NCBI GenBank assembly: GCA_033439265.1
Contig: JAVTVX010000016.1
Span: 3,108,501 to 3,172,500 of the forward strand
DNA from: Dillenia suffruticosa
Lineage: Eukaryota; Streptophyta; Magnoliopsida; Dilleniales; Dilleniaceae
Direction: 5' to 3'
DNA: 64,000 nucleotides
Under the pieces are notes generated by a model. The model saw only the letters and a program-made list of their open reading frames with translations. It did no database searches and was not told the DNA's origin. Below are positions 52,683 through 64,000 of the stretch, piece after piece (positions within the stretch are counted from its first letter, which is position 1; every line of letters starts with the position of its first letter). The position numbers were made by a program, and so were the translations under genes.

Positions 52683-53551
52683 TTGATTGACAAAAAGCAT
52701 ACATTACATTGCCGCAAAAGTGATAGAAATAGGATCAAAATCAAAAATATATTTCCAAATATAGCTAGTTCAAATTACTTACTATTTAAGAAGAATTCAT
52801 ATAAAGCAGATCATAATATCATATTTTAGCCATTAAAACTGAGTTGGTTAGTTGGATTCTTCTTATATTATAATACTAATAAATGAACCGCACTACATTA
52901 CCAAAAATATATAGAAGTACAGTTTGGGTGCATATAAATATTTGATAATAAAATTTTGACGGAGTCAATTTGAGTGATATCATGATGCGGATGATGATGT
53001 TGTTATTGGTAATACTACAATTATCCAACACCAATTCAAAAAATGTTTCATTGGAATTCAAGCTTCACGCTTTGGCATGGACACGCACCAATTCCAGTTA
53101 GGCAGTGTGAGATTATGACAAAGTACGATAAATACTCATATTAATCAAGAGAAAGGGATATTTGAGAAAACTTGAATACTGATTATAAATCAAGATATGA
53201 ATTATCTAGACATGAAACAGATAGTACGATAAAGGAATGATTGGTCCACTCATGACTCTATGTGTTTGGAAGCATCACTGCATTTACAATAAAAAAGAAC
53301 GTGGTTGAATTGCGGGTAAGAAGGTTTACTAAAAAATCACGGTTCAATCATACCAATCGGTGGTCCAATTATTTAGAACGGTTGAATCATGTTAACTAGT
53401 GGTCCAATTACTTAGACGATGTTTTATTCAAACTTGATCTGTTTTTCCTTCAGACAACGGTCCCACCACGGTCCAACTGCGGCAACACTGTATTCATTAT
53501 TTGCGACTTAATAATTCATAAATACTTTTTCACACAAAATACCTGTGTGTG

Positions 53552-53623
53552 CGCCGTTGCCGGGGATCGAACCCGGGTCGCCTGCGTGACTGGCAGGAAT
53601 ACTCACCACTATACTACAACGAC
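53552..53623 (-). tRNA. tRNA-Asp(GTC): tRNA-Asp(GTC), U33A
   Basis: Single change T33A removes the nearly universal U33 of the anticodon-loop turn. The fold is otherwise perfect, so it may be made but decode poorly. Confidence 0.8.
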
Positions 53624-54491
53624 TTGATTGACAGAAAGCATACATTACATTGCCGCAAAAGTGATAGAAATAGGATCAAAATCAAAAATATATTTCCAAA
53701 TATTGCTAGTACAAATTACTTACTATTTAAGAAGAATTCATATAAAGCAGATCATAATATCATATTTTAGCAATTAAAACTGAGTTGGTTTGTTGGATTC
53801 TTCTTATATTATAATACTAATAAATGAACCGCACTACATTACCAAAAATATATAGAAGTACAGTTTGGGTGCATATAAATATTTGATCATAAAATTTTGA
53901 TGGAGTCAATTTGAGTGATATCATGATGCGGATGATGATGTTGTTATTGGTAATACTACAATTATCCAACACCAATTCAAAAAATGTTTCATTGGAAATC
54001 GAGCTTCACGCTTTGGCATGGACACGCACCAATTCCAGTTAGGCAGTGTGAGATTATGACAAAGTACGATAAATACTCATATTAATCAAGAGAAAGGGAT
54101 ATTTGAGAAAACTTGAATACTGATTATAAATCAAGATATGAATTATCTAGACATGAAACAGATAGTACGATAAAGGAATGATGGGTCCACTCATGACTCT
54201 ATGTGTTTGGATGCGTCACTGCATTTATAGTAAAAGAGAACGTGGTTGAGTTGTGGCTAAGAAGGTTTACTAAAAAATCACGGTTCAATCGTACCAACCG
54301 GTGGTCCAATTATTTAGAACGGTTGAATCATGTTACTTAGATGATGTTTTATTCAAACTGATCTGTTTTTCCTTTAGCTAACGGTCCAACCACGGTCCAA
54401 CTGCGGCACTATATAGTTCTGATAACACTGTATTCATTATTTGCGACTTAATAATTCATAAATACTTTTTCACACAAAATACCTGTGTGTA

Positions 54492-54563
54492 CGCCGTTGC
54501 CGGGGATCGAACCCGGGTCGCCTGCGTGACAGGCAGGAATACTCACCACTATACTACAACGAC
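54492..54563 (-). tRNA. tRNA-Asp(GTC): tRNA-Asp(GTC)
   Basis: Consensus 72 nt; trailer starts with T. Confidence 0.95.
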
Positions 54564-55447
54564 TTGATTGACAGAAAGCATACATTACATTGCCGCAAAA
54601 GTGATAGAAATAGGATCAAAATCAAAAATATATTTCCAAATATTGCTAGTACAAATTACTTACTATTTAAGAAGAATTCATATAAATCAGATCATAATAT
54701 CATATTTTAGCAATTAAAACTGAGTTGGTTTGTTGGATTCTTCTTATATTATAATACTAATAAATGAACCGCACTACATTACCAAAAATATATAGAAGTA
54801 CAGTTTGGGTGCATATAAATATTTGATAATAAAATTTTGATGGAGTCAATTTGAGTGATATCATGATGCGGATGATGATGTTGTTATTGGTAATACTACA
54901 ATTATCCAATACCAATTCAAAAAATGTTTCATTGGAATTCAAGCTTCACGCTTTGGCATGGACACGCACCAATTCCAGTTAGGCAGTGTGAGATTATGAC
55001 AAAGTACGATAAATACTCATATTAATCAAGAGAAATGGATATTTGAGAAAACTTGAATACTGATTATAAATCAAGATATGAATTATCTAGACATGAAACA
55101 GATAGTACGATAAAGGAATGATTGGTCCACTCATGACTCTATGTGTTTGGAAGCGTCACTGCATTTACAATAAAAAAGAATGTGGTTGAATTGCGGGTAA
55201 GAAGGTTTACTAAAAAATCACGGTTCAATCGTACCAATCGGTGGTCCAATTATTTAGAACGGTTGAATCATGTTAACTAGTGGTCCAATTACTTAGACGA
55301 TGTTTTATTCAAACTGATCTGTTTTTCCTTCAGACAACGGTCCAACCACGGTCCAACTGCGGCACTATAAAGTTCTCATAACACTGTATTCATTATTTGC
55401 GACTTAATAATTCATAAATACTTTTTCACACAAAATACCTGTGTGTG

Positions 55448-55519
55448 CGCCGTTGCCGGGGATCGAACCCGGGTCGCCTGCGTGACAGGCAGGAATACTC
55501 ACCACTATACTACAACGAC
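55448..55519 (-). tRNA. tRNA-Asp(GTC): tRNA-Asp(GTC)
   Basis: Identical to the consensus copy. Confidence 0.95.
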
Positions 55520-56403
55520 TTGATTGACAGAAAGCATACATTACATTACCGCAAAAGTGATAGAAATAGGATCAAAATCAAAAATATATTTCCAAATATT
55601 GCTAGTACAAATTACTTACTATTTAAGAAGAATTCATATAAAGCAGATCATAATATCATATTTTAGCCATTAAAACTGAGTTGGTTAGTTGGATTCTTCT
55701 TATATTATAATACTAATAAATGAACCGCACTACATTACCAAAAATATATAGAAGTACAGTTTGGGTGCATATAAATATTTGATCATAAAATTTTGATGGA
55801 GTCAATTTGAGTGATATCATGATGCGGATGATGATGTTGTTATTGGTAATACTACAATTATCCAACACCAATTCAAAAAATGTTTCATTGGAAATCGAGC
55901 TTCACGCTTTGGCATGGACACGCACCAATTCCAGTTAGGCAGTGTGAGATTATGACAAAGTACGATAAAAACAGATATTTATCAAGAGAAAGGGATATAT
56001 GAGAAAACTTGAATATTGATTATAAATCAAGATATGAATTATCTAAACATGAAACAGATAGTACGATAAAAGAATGATTGCTCCACTCATGACTGTTTGT
56101 GTTTGGAAGCGTCATTGCATTTACAGTAAAAAAGAACGTGGTTGAATTGCGGCTAAGAAGGTTTACTAAAAAATCACGGTTCAATCGTACCAACCGGTGG
56201 TCCAATTATTTAGAACGGTTGAATCATGTTAACTAGTGGTCCAATTACTTAGACAATGTTTTATTCAAACTGATCTGTTTTTCCTTTAGACAACGGTCCA
56301 ACCACGGTCCAACTGCGGCCCTATATAGTTCTGATAACATTGTATTCATTATTTGCGACTTAATAATCCATAAATACTTTTTCACACAAAATACCTGAGT
56401 GTG

Positions 56404-56475
56404 CGCCGTTGCCGGTGATCGAACCCGGGTCGCCTGCGTGACAGGCAGGAATACTCACCACTATACTACAACGAC
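56404..56475 (-). tRNA. tRNA-Asp(GTC): tRNA-Asp(GTC), C61A subfamily
   Basis: Only C61A, with the subfamily trailer. Confidence 0.83.
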
Positions 56476-57358
56476 TTGATTGACAGAAAGCATACATTAC
56501 ATTGCCGGAAAAGTGATAGAAATAGGATCAAAATCAAAAATATATTTCCAAATATTGCTAGTACAAATTACTTACTATTTAAGAAGAATTCATATAAAGC
56601 AGATCATAATATCATATTTTAGCAATTAAAACTGAGTTGGTTTGTTGGATTCTTCTTATATTATAATACTAATAAATGAACCGCACTACATTACCAAAAA
56701 TATATAGAAGTACAGTTTGGGTGCATATAAATATTTGATCATAAAAGTTTGATGGAGTCAATTTGAGTGATATCATGATGCTGATGATGATGTTGTTATT
56801 GGTAATACTACAATTATCCAACACCAATTCAAAAAATGTTTCATTGGAATTCAAGCTTCACGCTTTGGCATGGACACGCACCAATTCCAGTTAGGCAGTG
56901 TGAGATTATGACAAAGTACGATAAATACTCATATTAATCAAGAGAAAGGGATATTTGAGAAAACTTGAATACTGATTATAAATCAAGATATGAATTATCT
57001 AGACATGAAACAGATAGTACGATAAAGGAATGATTGTCCACTCATGACTCTATGTGTTTGGAAGCGTCACTGCATTTACAATAAAAAAGAATGTGGTTGA
57101 ATTGCGGGTAAGAAGGTTTACTAAAAAATCACGGTTCAATCGTACCAATCGGTGGTCCAATTATTTAGAACGGTTGAATCATGTTAACTAGTGGTCCAAT
57201 TACTTAGACGATGTTTTATTCAAACTGATCTGTTTTTCTTTCAGACAACGGTCCAACCACGGTCCAACTGCGGCACTATAAAGTTCTGGTAACACTGTAT
57301 TCATTATTTGCGACTTAATAATTCATAAATACTTTTTCACACAAAATACCTGTGTGTG

Positions 57359-57430
57359 CGCCGTTGCCGGGGATCGAACCCGGGTCGCCTGCGTGACAGG
57401 CAGGAATACTCACCACTATACTACAACGAC
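57359..57430 (-). tRNA. tRNA-Asp(GTC): tRNA-Asp(GTC)
   Basis: Identical to the consensus copy. Confidence 0.95.
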
Positions 57431-58314
57431 TTGATTGACAGAAAGCATACATTACATTACCGCAAAAGTGATAGAAATAGGATCAAAATCAAAAATATAT
57501 TTCCAAATATTGCTAGTACAAATTACTTACTATTTAAGAAGAATTCATATAAAGCAGATCATAATATCATATTTTAGCCATTAAAACTGAGTTGGTTAGT
57601 TGGACTCTTCTTATATTATAATACTAATAAATGAACCGCACTACATTACCAAAAATATATAGAAGTACAGTTTGGGTGCATATAAATATTTGATCATAAA
57701 ATTTTGATGGAGTCAATTTGAGTGATATCATGATGCGGATGATGATGTTGTTATTGGTAATACTACAATTATCCAACACCAATTCAAAAAATGTTTCATT
57801 GGAAATCGAGCTTCACGCTTTGGCATGGACACGCACCAATTCCAGTTAGGCAGTGTGAGATTATGACAAAGTACGATAAAAATAGATATTTATCAAGAGA
57901 AAGGGATATATGAGAAAACTTGAATATTGATTATAAATCAAGATATGAATTATCTAGACATGAAACAGATAGTACGATAAAAGAATGATTGCTCCACTCA
58001 TGACTGTTTGTGTTTGGAAGCGTCGTTGCATTTACAGTAAAAAAGAACGTGGTTGAATTGCGGCTAAGAAGGTTTACTAAAAAATCACGGTTCAATCGTA
58101 CCAACCGGTGGTCCAATTATTTAGAACGGTTGAATCATGTTAACTAGTGGTCCAATTACTTAGACAATGTTTTATTCAAACTGATCTGTTTTTCCTTTAG
58201 ACAACGGTCCAACCACGGTCCAACTGCGGCCCTATATAGTTCTGATAACATTGTATTCATTATTTGCGACTTAATAATCCATAAATACTTTTTCACACAA
58301 AATACCTGAGTGTG

Positions 58315-58386
58315 TGCCGTTGCCGGTGATCGAACCCGGGTCGCCTGCGTGACAGGCAGGAATACTCACCACTATACTACAACGAC
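58315..58386 (-). tRNA. tRNA-Asp(GTC): tRNA-Asp(GTC), C61A subfamily with A73
   Basis: C61A plus discriminator G73A, so it combines T-arm damage with loss of an AspRS identity base. Confidence 0.78.
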
Positions 58387-59271
58387 TTGATTGACAGAAA
58401 GCATACATTACATTGCCGGAAAAGTGATAGAAATAGGATCAAAATCAAAAATATATTTCCAAATATTGCTAGTACAAATTACTTACTATTTAAGAAGAAT
58501 TCATATAAAGCAGATCATAATATCATATTTTAGCAATTAAAACTGAGTTGGTTTGTTGGATTCTTCTTATATTATAATATTAATAAATGAACCGCACTAC
58601 ATTACCAAAAATATATAGAAGTACAGTTTGGGTGCATATAAATATTTGATCGTAAAAGTTTGATGGAGTCAATTTGAGTGGTATCATGATGCTGATGATG
58701 ATGTTGTTATTGGTAATACTACAATTATCCAACACCAATTCAAAAAATGTTTCATTAGAATTCAAGCTTCACGCTTTTGCATGGACACGCACCAATTCCA
58801 GTTAGGCAGTGTGAGATTATGACAAAGTACGATAAATACTCATATTAATCAAGAGAAAGGGATATTTGAGAAAACTTCAATACTGATTATAAATCAAGAT
58901 ATGAATTATCTAGACATGAAACAGATAGTACGACAAAGGAATGATGGGTCCACTCATGACTCTATGTGTTTGGAAGTGTCACTGCATTTACAGTAAAAAA
59001 GAACGTGGTTGAGTTGCGGCTAAGAAGGTTTACTAAAAAATCACGGTTCAATCGTACCAACCGGTGGTCCAATTATTTAGAACGGTTGAATCATGTTAAC
59101 GAGTGGTCCAATTACTTAGACGATGTTTTATTCAAACTGATCTCTTTTTCCTTTCAGATAACGGTCCAACCACGGTCCAACTACAGCACTATATAGTTCT
59201 GATAACACTGTATTCATTCTTTGCGACTTAATAATTCATAAATACTTTTTCACACAAAATACCTGTGTGTG

Positions 59272-59343
59272 CGCCGTTGCCGGGGATCGAACCCGGGTTG
59301 CCTGCGTGACAGGCAGGAATACTCACCACTATACTACAACGAC
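59272..59343 (-). tRNA. tRNA-Asp(GTC): tRNA-Asp(GTC), variant
   Basis: Single change G45A in the variable loop; all stems are intact and it is probably functional. Confidence 0.91.
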
Positions 59344-60227
59344 TTGATTGACAGAAAGCATACATTACATTGCCGGAAAAGTGATAGAAATAGGATCAAA
59401 ATCAAAAATATATTTCCAAATATTGCTACTTCAAATTACTTACTATTTAAGAAGAATTCATATAAAGCAGATCATAATATCATATTTTAGCAATCAAAAC
59501 TGAGTTGGTTTGTTGGATTCTTCTTATATTATAGTACTAATAAATGAACCGCACTACATTACCAAAAATATATAGAAGTACAGTTTGGGTGCATCTAAAT
59601 ATTTGATAATAAAATTTTGACGGAGTCAATTTGAGTGATATCATGATGCGGATGATGATTTTGTAATAGGTAATACTACAATTATCCAACACCAATTCAA
59701 AAAATGTTTCATTGGAATTCAAGCTTCACGCTTTGGCATGGACACGCACCAATTCCAGTTAGGCAGTGTGAGATTATGACAAAGTACGATAAATACTCAT
59801 ATTAATCAAGAGAAAGGGATATTTGAGAAAACTTGAATACTGATTATAAATCAAGATATGAATTATCTAGACATGAAACAGATAGTACGATAAAGGAATG
59901 ATTGGTCCACTCATGACTCTATGTGTTTGGAAGCATCACTGCATTTACAATAAAAAAGAACGTGGTTGAATTGCGGGTAAGATGGTTTACTAAAAAATCA
60001 CGGTTCAATCATACCAATCGGTGGTCCAATTATTTAGAACGGTTGAATCATGTTAACTAGTGGTCCAATTACTTAGACGATGTTTTATTCAAACTGATCT
60101 GTTTTTCCTTCAGACAACGGTCCCACCACGGTCCAACTGCGGCACTATAAAGTTCTCATAACACTGTATTCATTATTTGCGACTTAATAATTCATAAATA
60201 CTTTTTCACACAAAATACCTGTGTGTG

Positions 60228-60299
60228 CGCCGTTGCCGGGGATCGAACCCGGGTCGCCTGCGTGACAGGCAGGAATACTCACCACTATACTACAACGAC
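60228..60299 (-). tRNA. tRNA-Asp(GTC): tRNA-Asp(GTC)
   Basis: Identical to the consensus copy. Confidence 0.95.
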
Positions 60300-61180
60300 T
60301 TGATTGACAGAAAGCATACATTACATTGCCGCAAAAGTGATAGAAATAGGATCAAAATCAAAAATATATTTCCAAATATTGCTAGTACAAATTACTTACT
60401 ATTTAAGAAGAATTCATATAAAGCAGATCATAATATCATATTTTAGCAATCAAAACTGAGTTGGTTTGTTGGATTCTTCTTATATTATAGTACTAATAAA
60501 TGAACCGCACTACATTACCAAAAATATATAGAAGTACAGTTTGGGTGCATCTAAATATTTGATAATAAAATTTTGACGGAGTCAATTTGAGTGATATCAT
60601 GATGCGGATGATGATTTTGTAATAGGTAATACTACAATTATCCAACACCAATTCAAAAAATGTTTCATTGGAATTCAAGCTTCACGCTTTGGCATGGACA
60701 CGCACCAATTCCAGTTAGGCAGTGTGAGATTATGACAAAGTACGATAAATACTCATATTAATCAAGAGAAAGGGATATTTGAGAAAACTTGAATACTGAT
60801 TATAAATCAAGATATGAATTATCTAGACATGAAACAGATAGTACGATAAAGGAATGATTGTCCACTCATGACTCTGTGTTTGGAAGCGTCACTGCATTTA
60901 CAATAAAAAAGAATGTGGTTGAATTGCGGGTAAGAAAGTATACTAAAAAATCACGGTTCAATCGTACCAATCGGTGGTCCAATTATTTAGAACGGTTGAA
61001 TCATGTTAACTAGTGGTCCAATTACTTAGACGATGTTTTATTCAAACTGATCTGTTTTTCTTTCAGACAACGGTCCAACCACGGTCCAACTGCGGCACTA
61101 TAAAGTTCTGGTAACACTGTATTCATTATTTGCGACTTAATAATTCATAAATACTTTTTCACACAAAATACCTGTGTGTG

Positions 61181-61252
61181 CGCCGTTGCCGGGGATCGAA
61201 CCCGGGTCGCCTGCGTGACAGGCAGGAATACTCACCACTATACTACAACGAC
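61181..61252 (-). tRNA. tRNA-Asp(GTC): tRNA-Asp(GTC)
   Basis: Identical to the consensus copy. Confidence 0.95.
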
Positions 61253-62120
61253 TTGATTGACAGAAAGCATACATTACATTACCGCAAAAGTGATAGAAAT
61301 AGGATCAAAATCAAAAATATATTTCCAAATATTGCTAGTACAAATTACTTACTATTTAAGAAGAATTCATATAAAGCAGATCATAATATCATATTTTAGC
61401 CATTAAAACTGAGTTGGTTAGTTGGATTCTTCTTATATTATAATACTAATAAATGAACCGCACTACATTACCAAAAATATATAGAAGTACAGTTTGGGTG
61501 CATATAAATATTTGATCATAAAATTTTGATGGAGTCAATTTGAGTGATATCATGATGCGGATGATGATGTTGTTATTGGTAATACTACAATTATCCAACA
61601 CCAATTCAAAAAATGTTTCATTGGAAATCGAGCTTCACGCTTTGGCATGGACACGCACCAATTCCAGTTAGGCAGTGTGAGATTATGACAAAGTACGATA
61701 AAAACAGATATTTATCAACAGAAAGGGATATATGAGAAAACTTGAATATTGATTATAAATCAAGATATGAATTATCTAGACGTGAAACAGATAGTACGAT
61801 AAAGGAATGATGGGTCCACTCATGACTCTATGTGTTTGGAAGCGTCACTGCATTTACAGTAAAAAAGAACGTGGTTGAGTTGCGGCTAAGAAGGTTTACT
61901 AAAAAATCACGGTTCAATCGTACCAACCGGTGGTCCAATTATTTAGAACGGTTGAATCATGTTACTTAGACGATGTTTTATTCAAACTGATCTGTTTTTC
62001 GTTTAGATAACGGTCCAACCACGGTCCAACTGCGGCACTATATAGTTCTGATAACACTGTATTCATTATTTGCGACTTCATAATTCATAAATACTTTTTC
62101 ACACAAAAGACCTGTGTGTG

Positions 62121-62192
62121 CGCCATTGCCGGGGATCGAACCCGGGTCGCCTGCGTGACAGGCAGGAATACTCAACACTATACTACAACGAC
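62121..62192 (-). tRNA. tRNA-Asp(GTC): tRNA-Asp(GTC), G19 lost
   Basis: G19T (loss of the G19:C56 contact and A-box change) and C69T (G4:U69 wobble). Confidence 0.8.
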
Positions 62193-63076
62193 TTGATTGA
62201 CAGAAAGCAAACATTACATTGCCGCAAAAGTGATAGAAATAGGATCAAAATCAAAAATATATTTCCAAATATTGCTAGTACAAATTACTTACTATTTAAG
62301 AAGAATTCATATAAAGCAGATCATAATATCATATTTTAGCAATTAAAACTGAGTTGGTTTGTTGGATTCTTCTTATATTATAATACTAATAAATGAACCG
62401 CACTACATTACCAAAAATATATAGAAGTACAGTTTGGGTGCATATAAATATTTGATAATAAAATTTTGATGGAGTCAATTTGAGTGATATCACGATGCGG
62501 ATGATGATGTTGTTATTGGTAATACAACAATTATCCAACACCAATTCAAAAAATGTTTCATTGGAATTCAAGCTTCACGCTTTGGCATGGACACGCACCA
62601 ATTCCAGTTAGGCAGTGTGAGATTATGACAAAGTACGATAAATACTCATATTAATCAAGAGAAAGGGATATTTGAGAAAACTTGAATACTGATTATAAAT
62701 CAAGATATGAATTATCTAGACATGAAACAGATAGTACGATAAAGGAACGATTGGTCCACTCATGACTCTATGTGTTTGGAAGCATCACTGCATTTACAAT
62801 AAAAAAGAACGTGGTTGAATTGCGGGTAAGAAGGTTTACTAAAAAATCACGGTTCAATCATACCAATCGGTGGTCCAATTATTTAGAACGGTTGAATCAT
62901 GTTAACTAGTGGTCCAATTACTTAGACGATGTTTTATTCAAACTGATCTGTTTTTCCTTCAGACAACGGTCCAACCACGGTCCAACTGCGGCACTATAAA
63001 GTTCTCATAACACTGTATTCATTATTTGTGACTTAATAATTCATAAATACTTTTTCACACAAAATACCTGTGTGTG

Positions 63077-63148
63077 CGCCGTTGCCGGGGATCGAACCCG
63101 GGTCGCCTGCGTGACAGGCAGGAATACTCACCACTATACTACAACGAC
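63077..63148 (-). tRNA. tRNA-Asp(GTC): tRNA-Asp(GTC)
   Basis: Identical to the consensus copy; last gene in the window, with the array continuing to base 64000. Confidence 0.95.
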
Positions 63149-64000
63149 TTGATTGACAGAAAGCATATATTACATTACCGCAAAAGTGATAGAAATAGGA
63201 TCAAAATCAAAAATATATTTCCAAATATTATTAGTACAAATTACTTACTATTTAAAAAGAATTCATATAAAGCAGATCATAATATCATATTTTAGCCATT
63301 AAAACTGAGTTGGTTAGTTGGATTCTTCTTATATTATAATACTAATAAATGAACCGCACACCATTACCAAAAATATATAGAAGTACAGTTTGGGTGCATA
63401 TAAATATTTGATCATAAAATTTTGATGGAGTCAATTTGAGTGATATCATGATGCGGATGATGATGTTGTTATTGGTAATACTACAATTATCCAACACCAA
63501 TTCAAAAAATGTTTCATTGGAAATCGAGCTTCACGCTTTGGCATGGACACGCACCAATTCCAGTTAGGCAGTGTGAGATTATGACAAAGTACGATAAAAA
63601 CAGATATTTATCAAGAGAAAGGGATATATGAGAAAACTTGAATATTGATTATAAATCAAGATATGAATTATCTAGACATGAAACAGATAGTACGATAAAA
63701 AAATGATTGCTCCACTCATGACTGTTTGTGTTTGGAAGCGTCATTGCATTTACAATAAAAAAGAACGTGGTTGAATTGCGGCTAAGAAGGTTTACTAAAA
63801 AATCACGGTTCAATCGTACCAACCGGTGGTCCAATTATTTAGAACGGTTGAATCATGTTAACTAGTGGTCCAATTACTTAGACGATGTTTTATTCAAACT
63901 GATCTGTTTTTCCTTCAGATAACGGTCCAACCACGGTCCAACTGCGGCCCTATATAGTTCTGATAACATTGTATTCATTATTTGCGACTTAATAATCCAT

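Larger units (their letters stand above)
50698..53460. repeat. Higher-order block D, copy 2
   Basis: Second long copy of 42096-44960; after about 53480 a 15-bp deletion (GCGGCAACACTG joint) shifts the offset to 8587. Confidence 0.82.
1..64000. repeat. Tandem array of ~956-bp units, each with a tRNA-Asp gene
   Basis: The same unit recurs head to tail through the whole window and continues past both ends. Distances between successive tRNA 3' ends are mostly 953-957 bp. A second class of 939-942 bp lacks a 16-bp piece, two units are 929 bp, and single units are 921, 944, 975 and 1337 bp. All tRNA copies lie on the minus strand. Units left of about 4 kb differ from the rest at many positions; units right of about 22 kb differ at few. 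I see a satellite-like array in which a tRNA gene is part of the unit. An assembly error cannot be excluded by eye, but the many private variants of single units argue that these are real separate copies. Confidence 0.97.

Noticed and set aside
1-64000. CRISPR array
   Set aside because: Repeat unit is far too long, spacers are not unique, and the recurring element is a tRNA gene in a eukaryotic setting.
1-64000. Bacterial, plastid or mitochondrial origin
   Set aside because: No operons or ribosome-binding sites, no encoded CCA, eukaryotic Pol III boxes and T4 trailer, and a plant-nuclear-type tRNA-Asp.

Overview
The window is one long tandem array from what is most likely a land-plant nuclear genome. 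The repeat unit is about 956 bp, and every full unit carries one tRNA-Asp(GTC) gene on the minus strand. I count 66 tRNA-length copies of 72 nt (one of 71, one of 69) plus one 16-nt tRNA remnant. The plant assignment rests on the tRNA: a G1:C72 acceptor helix starting GTCGTTGTAGTATAGTGG, no encoded CCA, no intron, and CAA motifs just upstream. As I recall them, plant cytosolic tRNA-Asp genes look like this, while animal and yeast ones start differently (TCCTCG or TCCGTG). No species can be named.

Layout: the array fills 1-64000 and runs off both ends. From 1 to about 4000 the units are most divergent, two copies have lost the Pol III terminator, and one unit is collapsed (2636-3115). From about 4 to 22 kb the units are fairly uniform, with several decayed tRNA copies and a local run of 929-bp units (15.5-17.3 kb). 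From about 22 to 64 kb the units are nearly identical, and blocks of one to four units recur at offsets of 3.8, 6.6, 7.6, 8.6, 9.5 and 13.4 kb. This is the mosaic expected from repeated unequal exchange and gene conversion.

Thirty copies share one identical 72-nt sequence that folds as a full cloverleaf with intact A and B boxes, Asp anticodon GUC and discriminator G73. Thirty-six copies carry one or more changes, from wobble pairs to a lost U33, lost G19, a changed anticodon (CTC) and an acceptor deletion. The roughly 884-bp spacers hold no protein gene that I can support. All reading frames there are short (under 85 codons), recur only because the DNA recurs, and the commonest one is the antisense of the tRNA. 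No transposon, CRISPR or viral feature was recognised.
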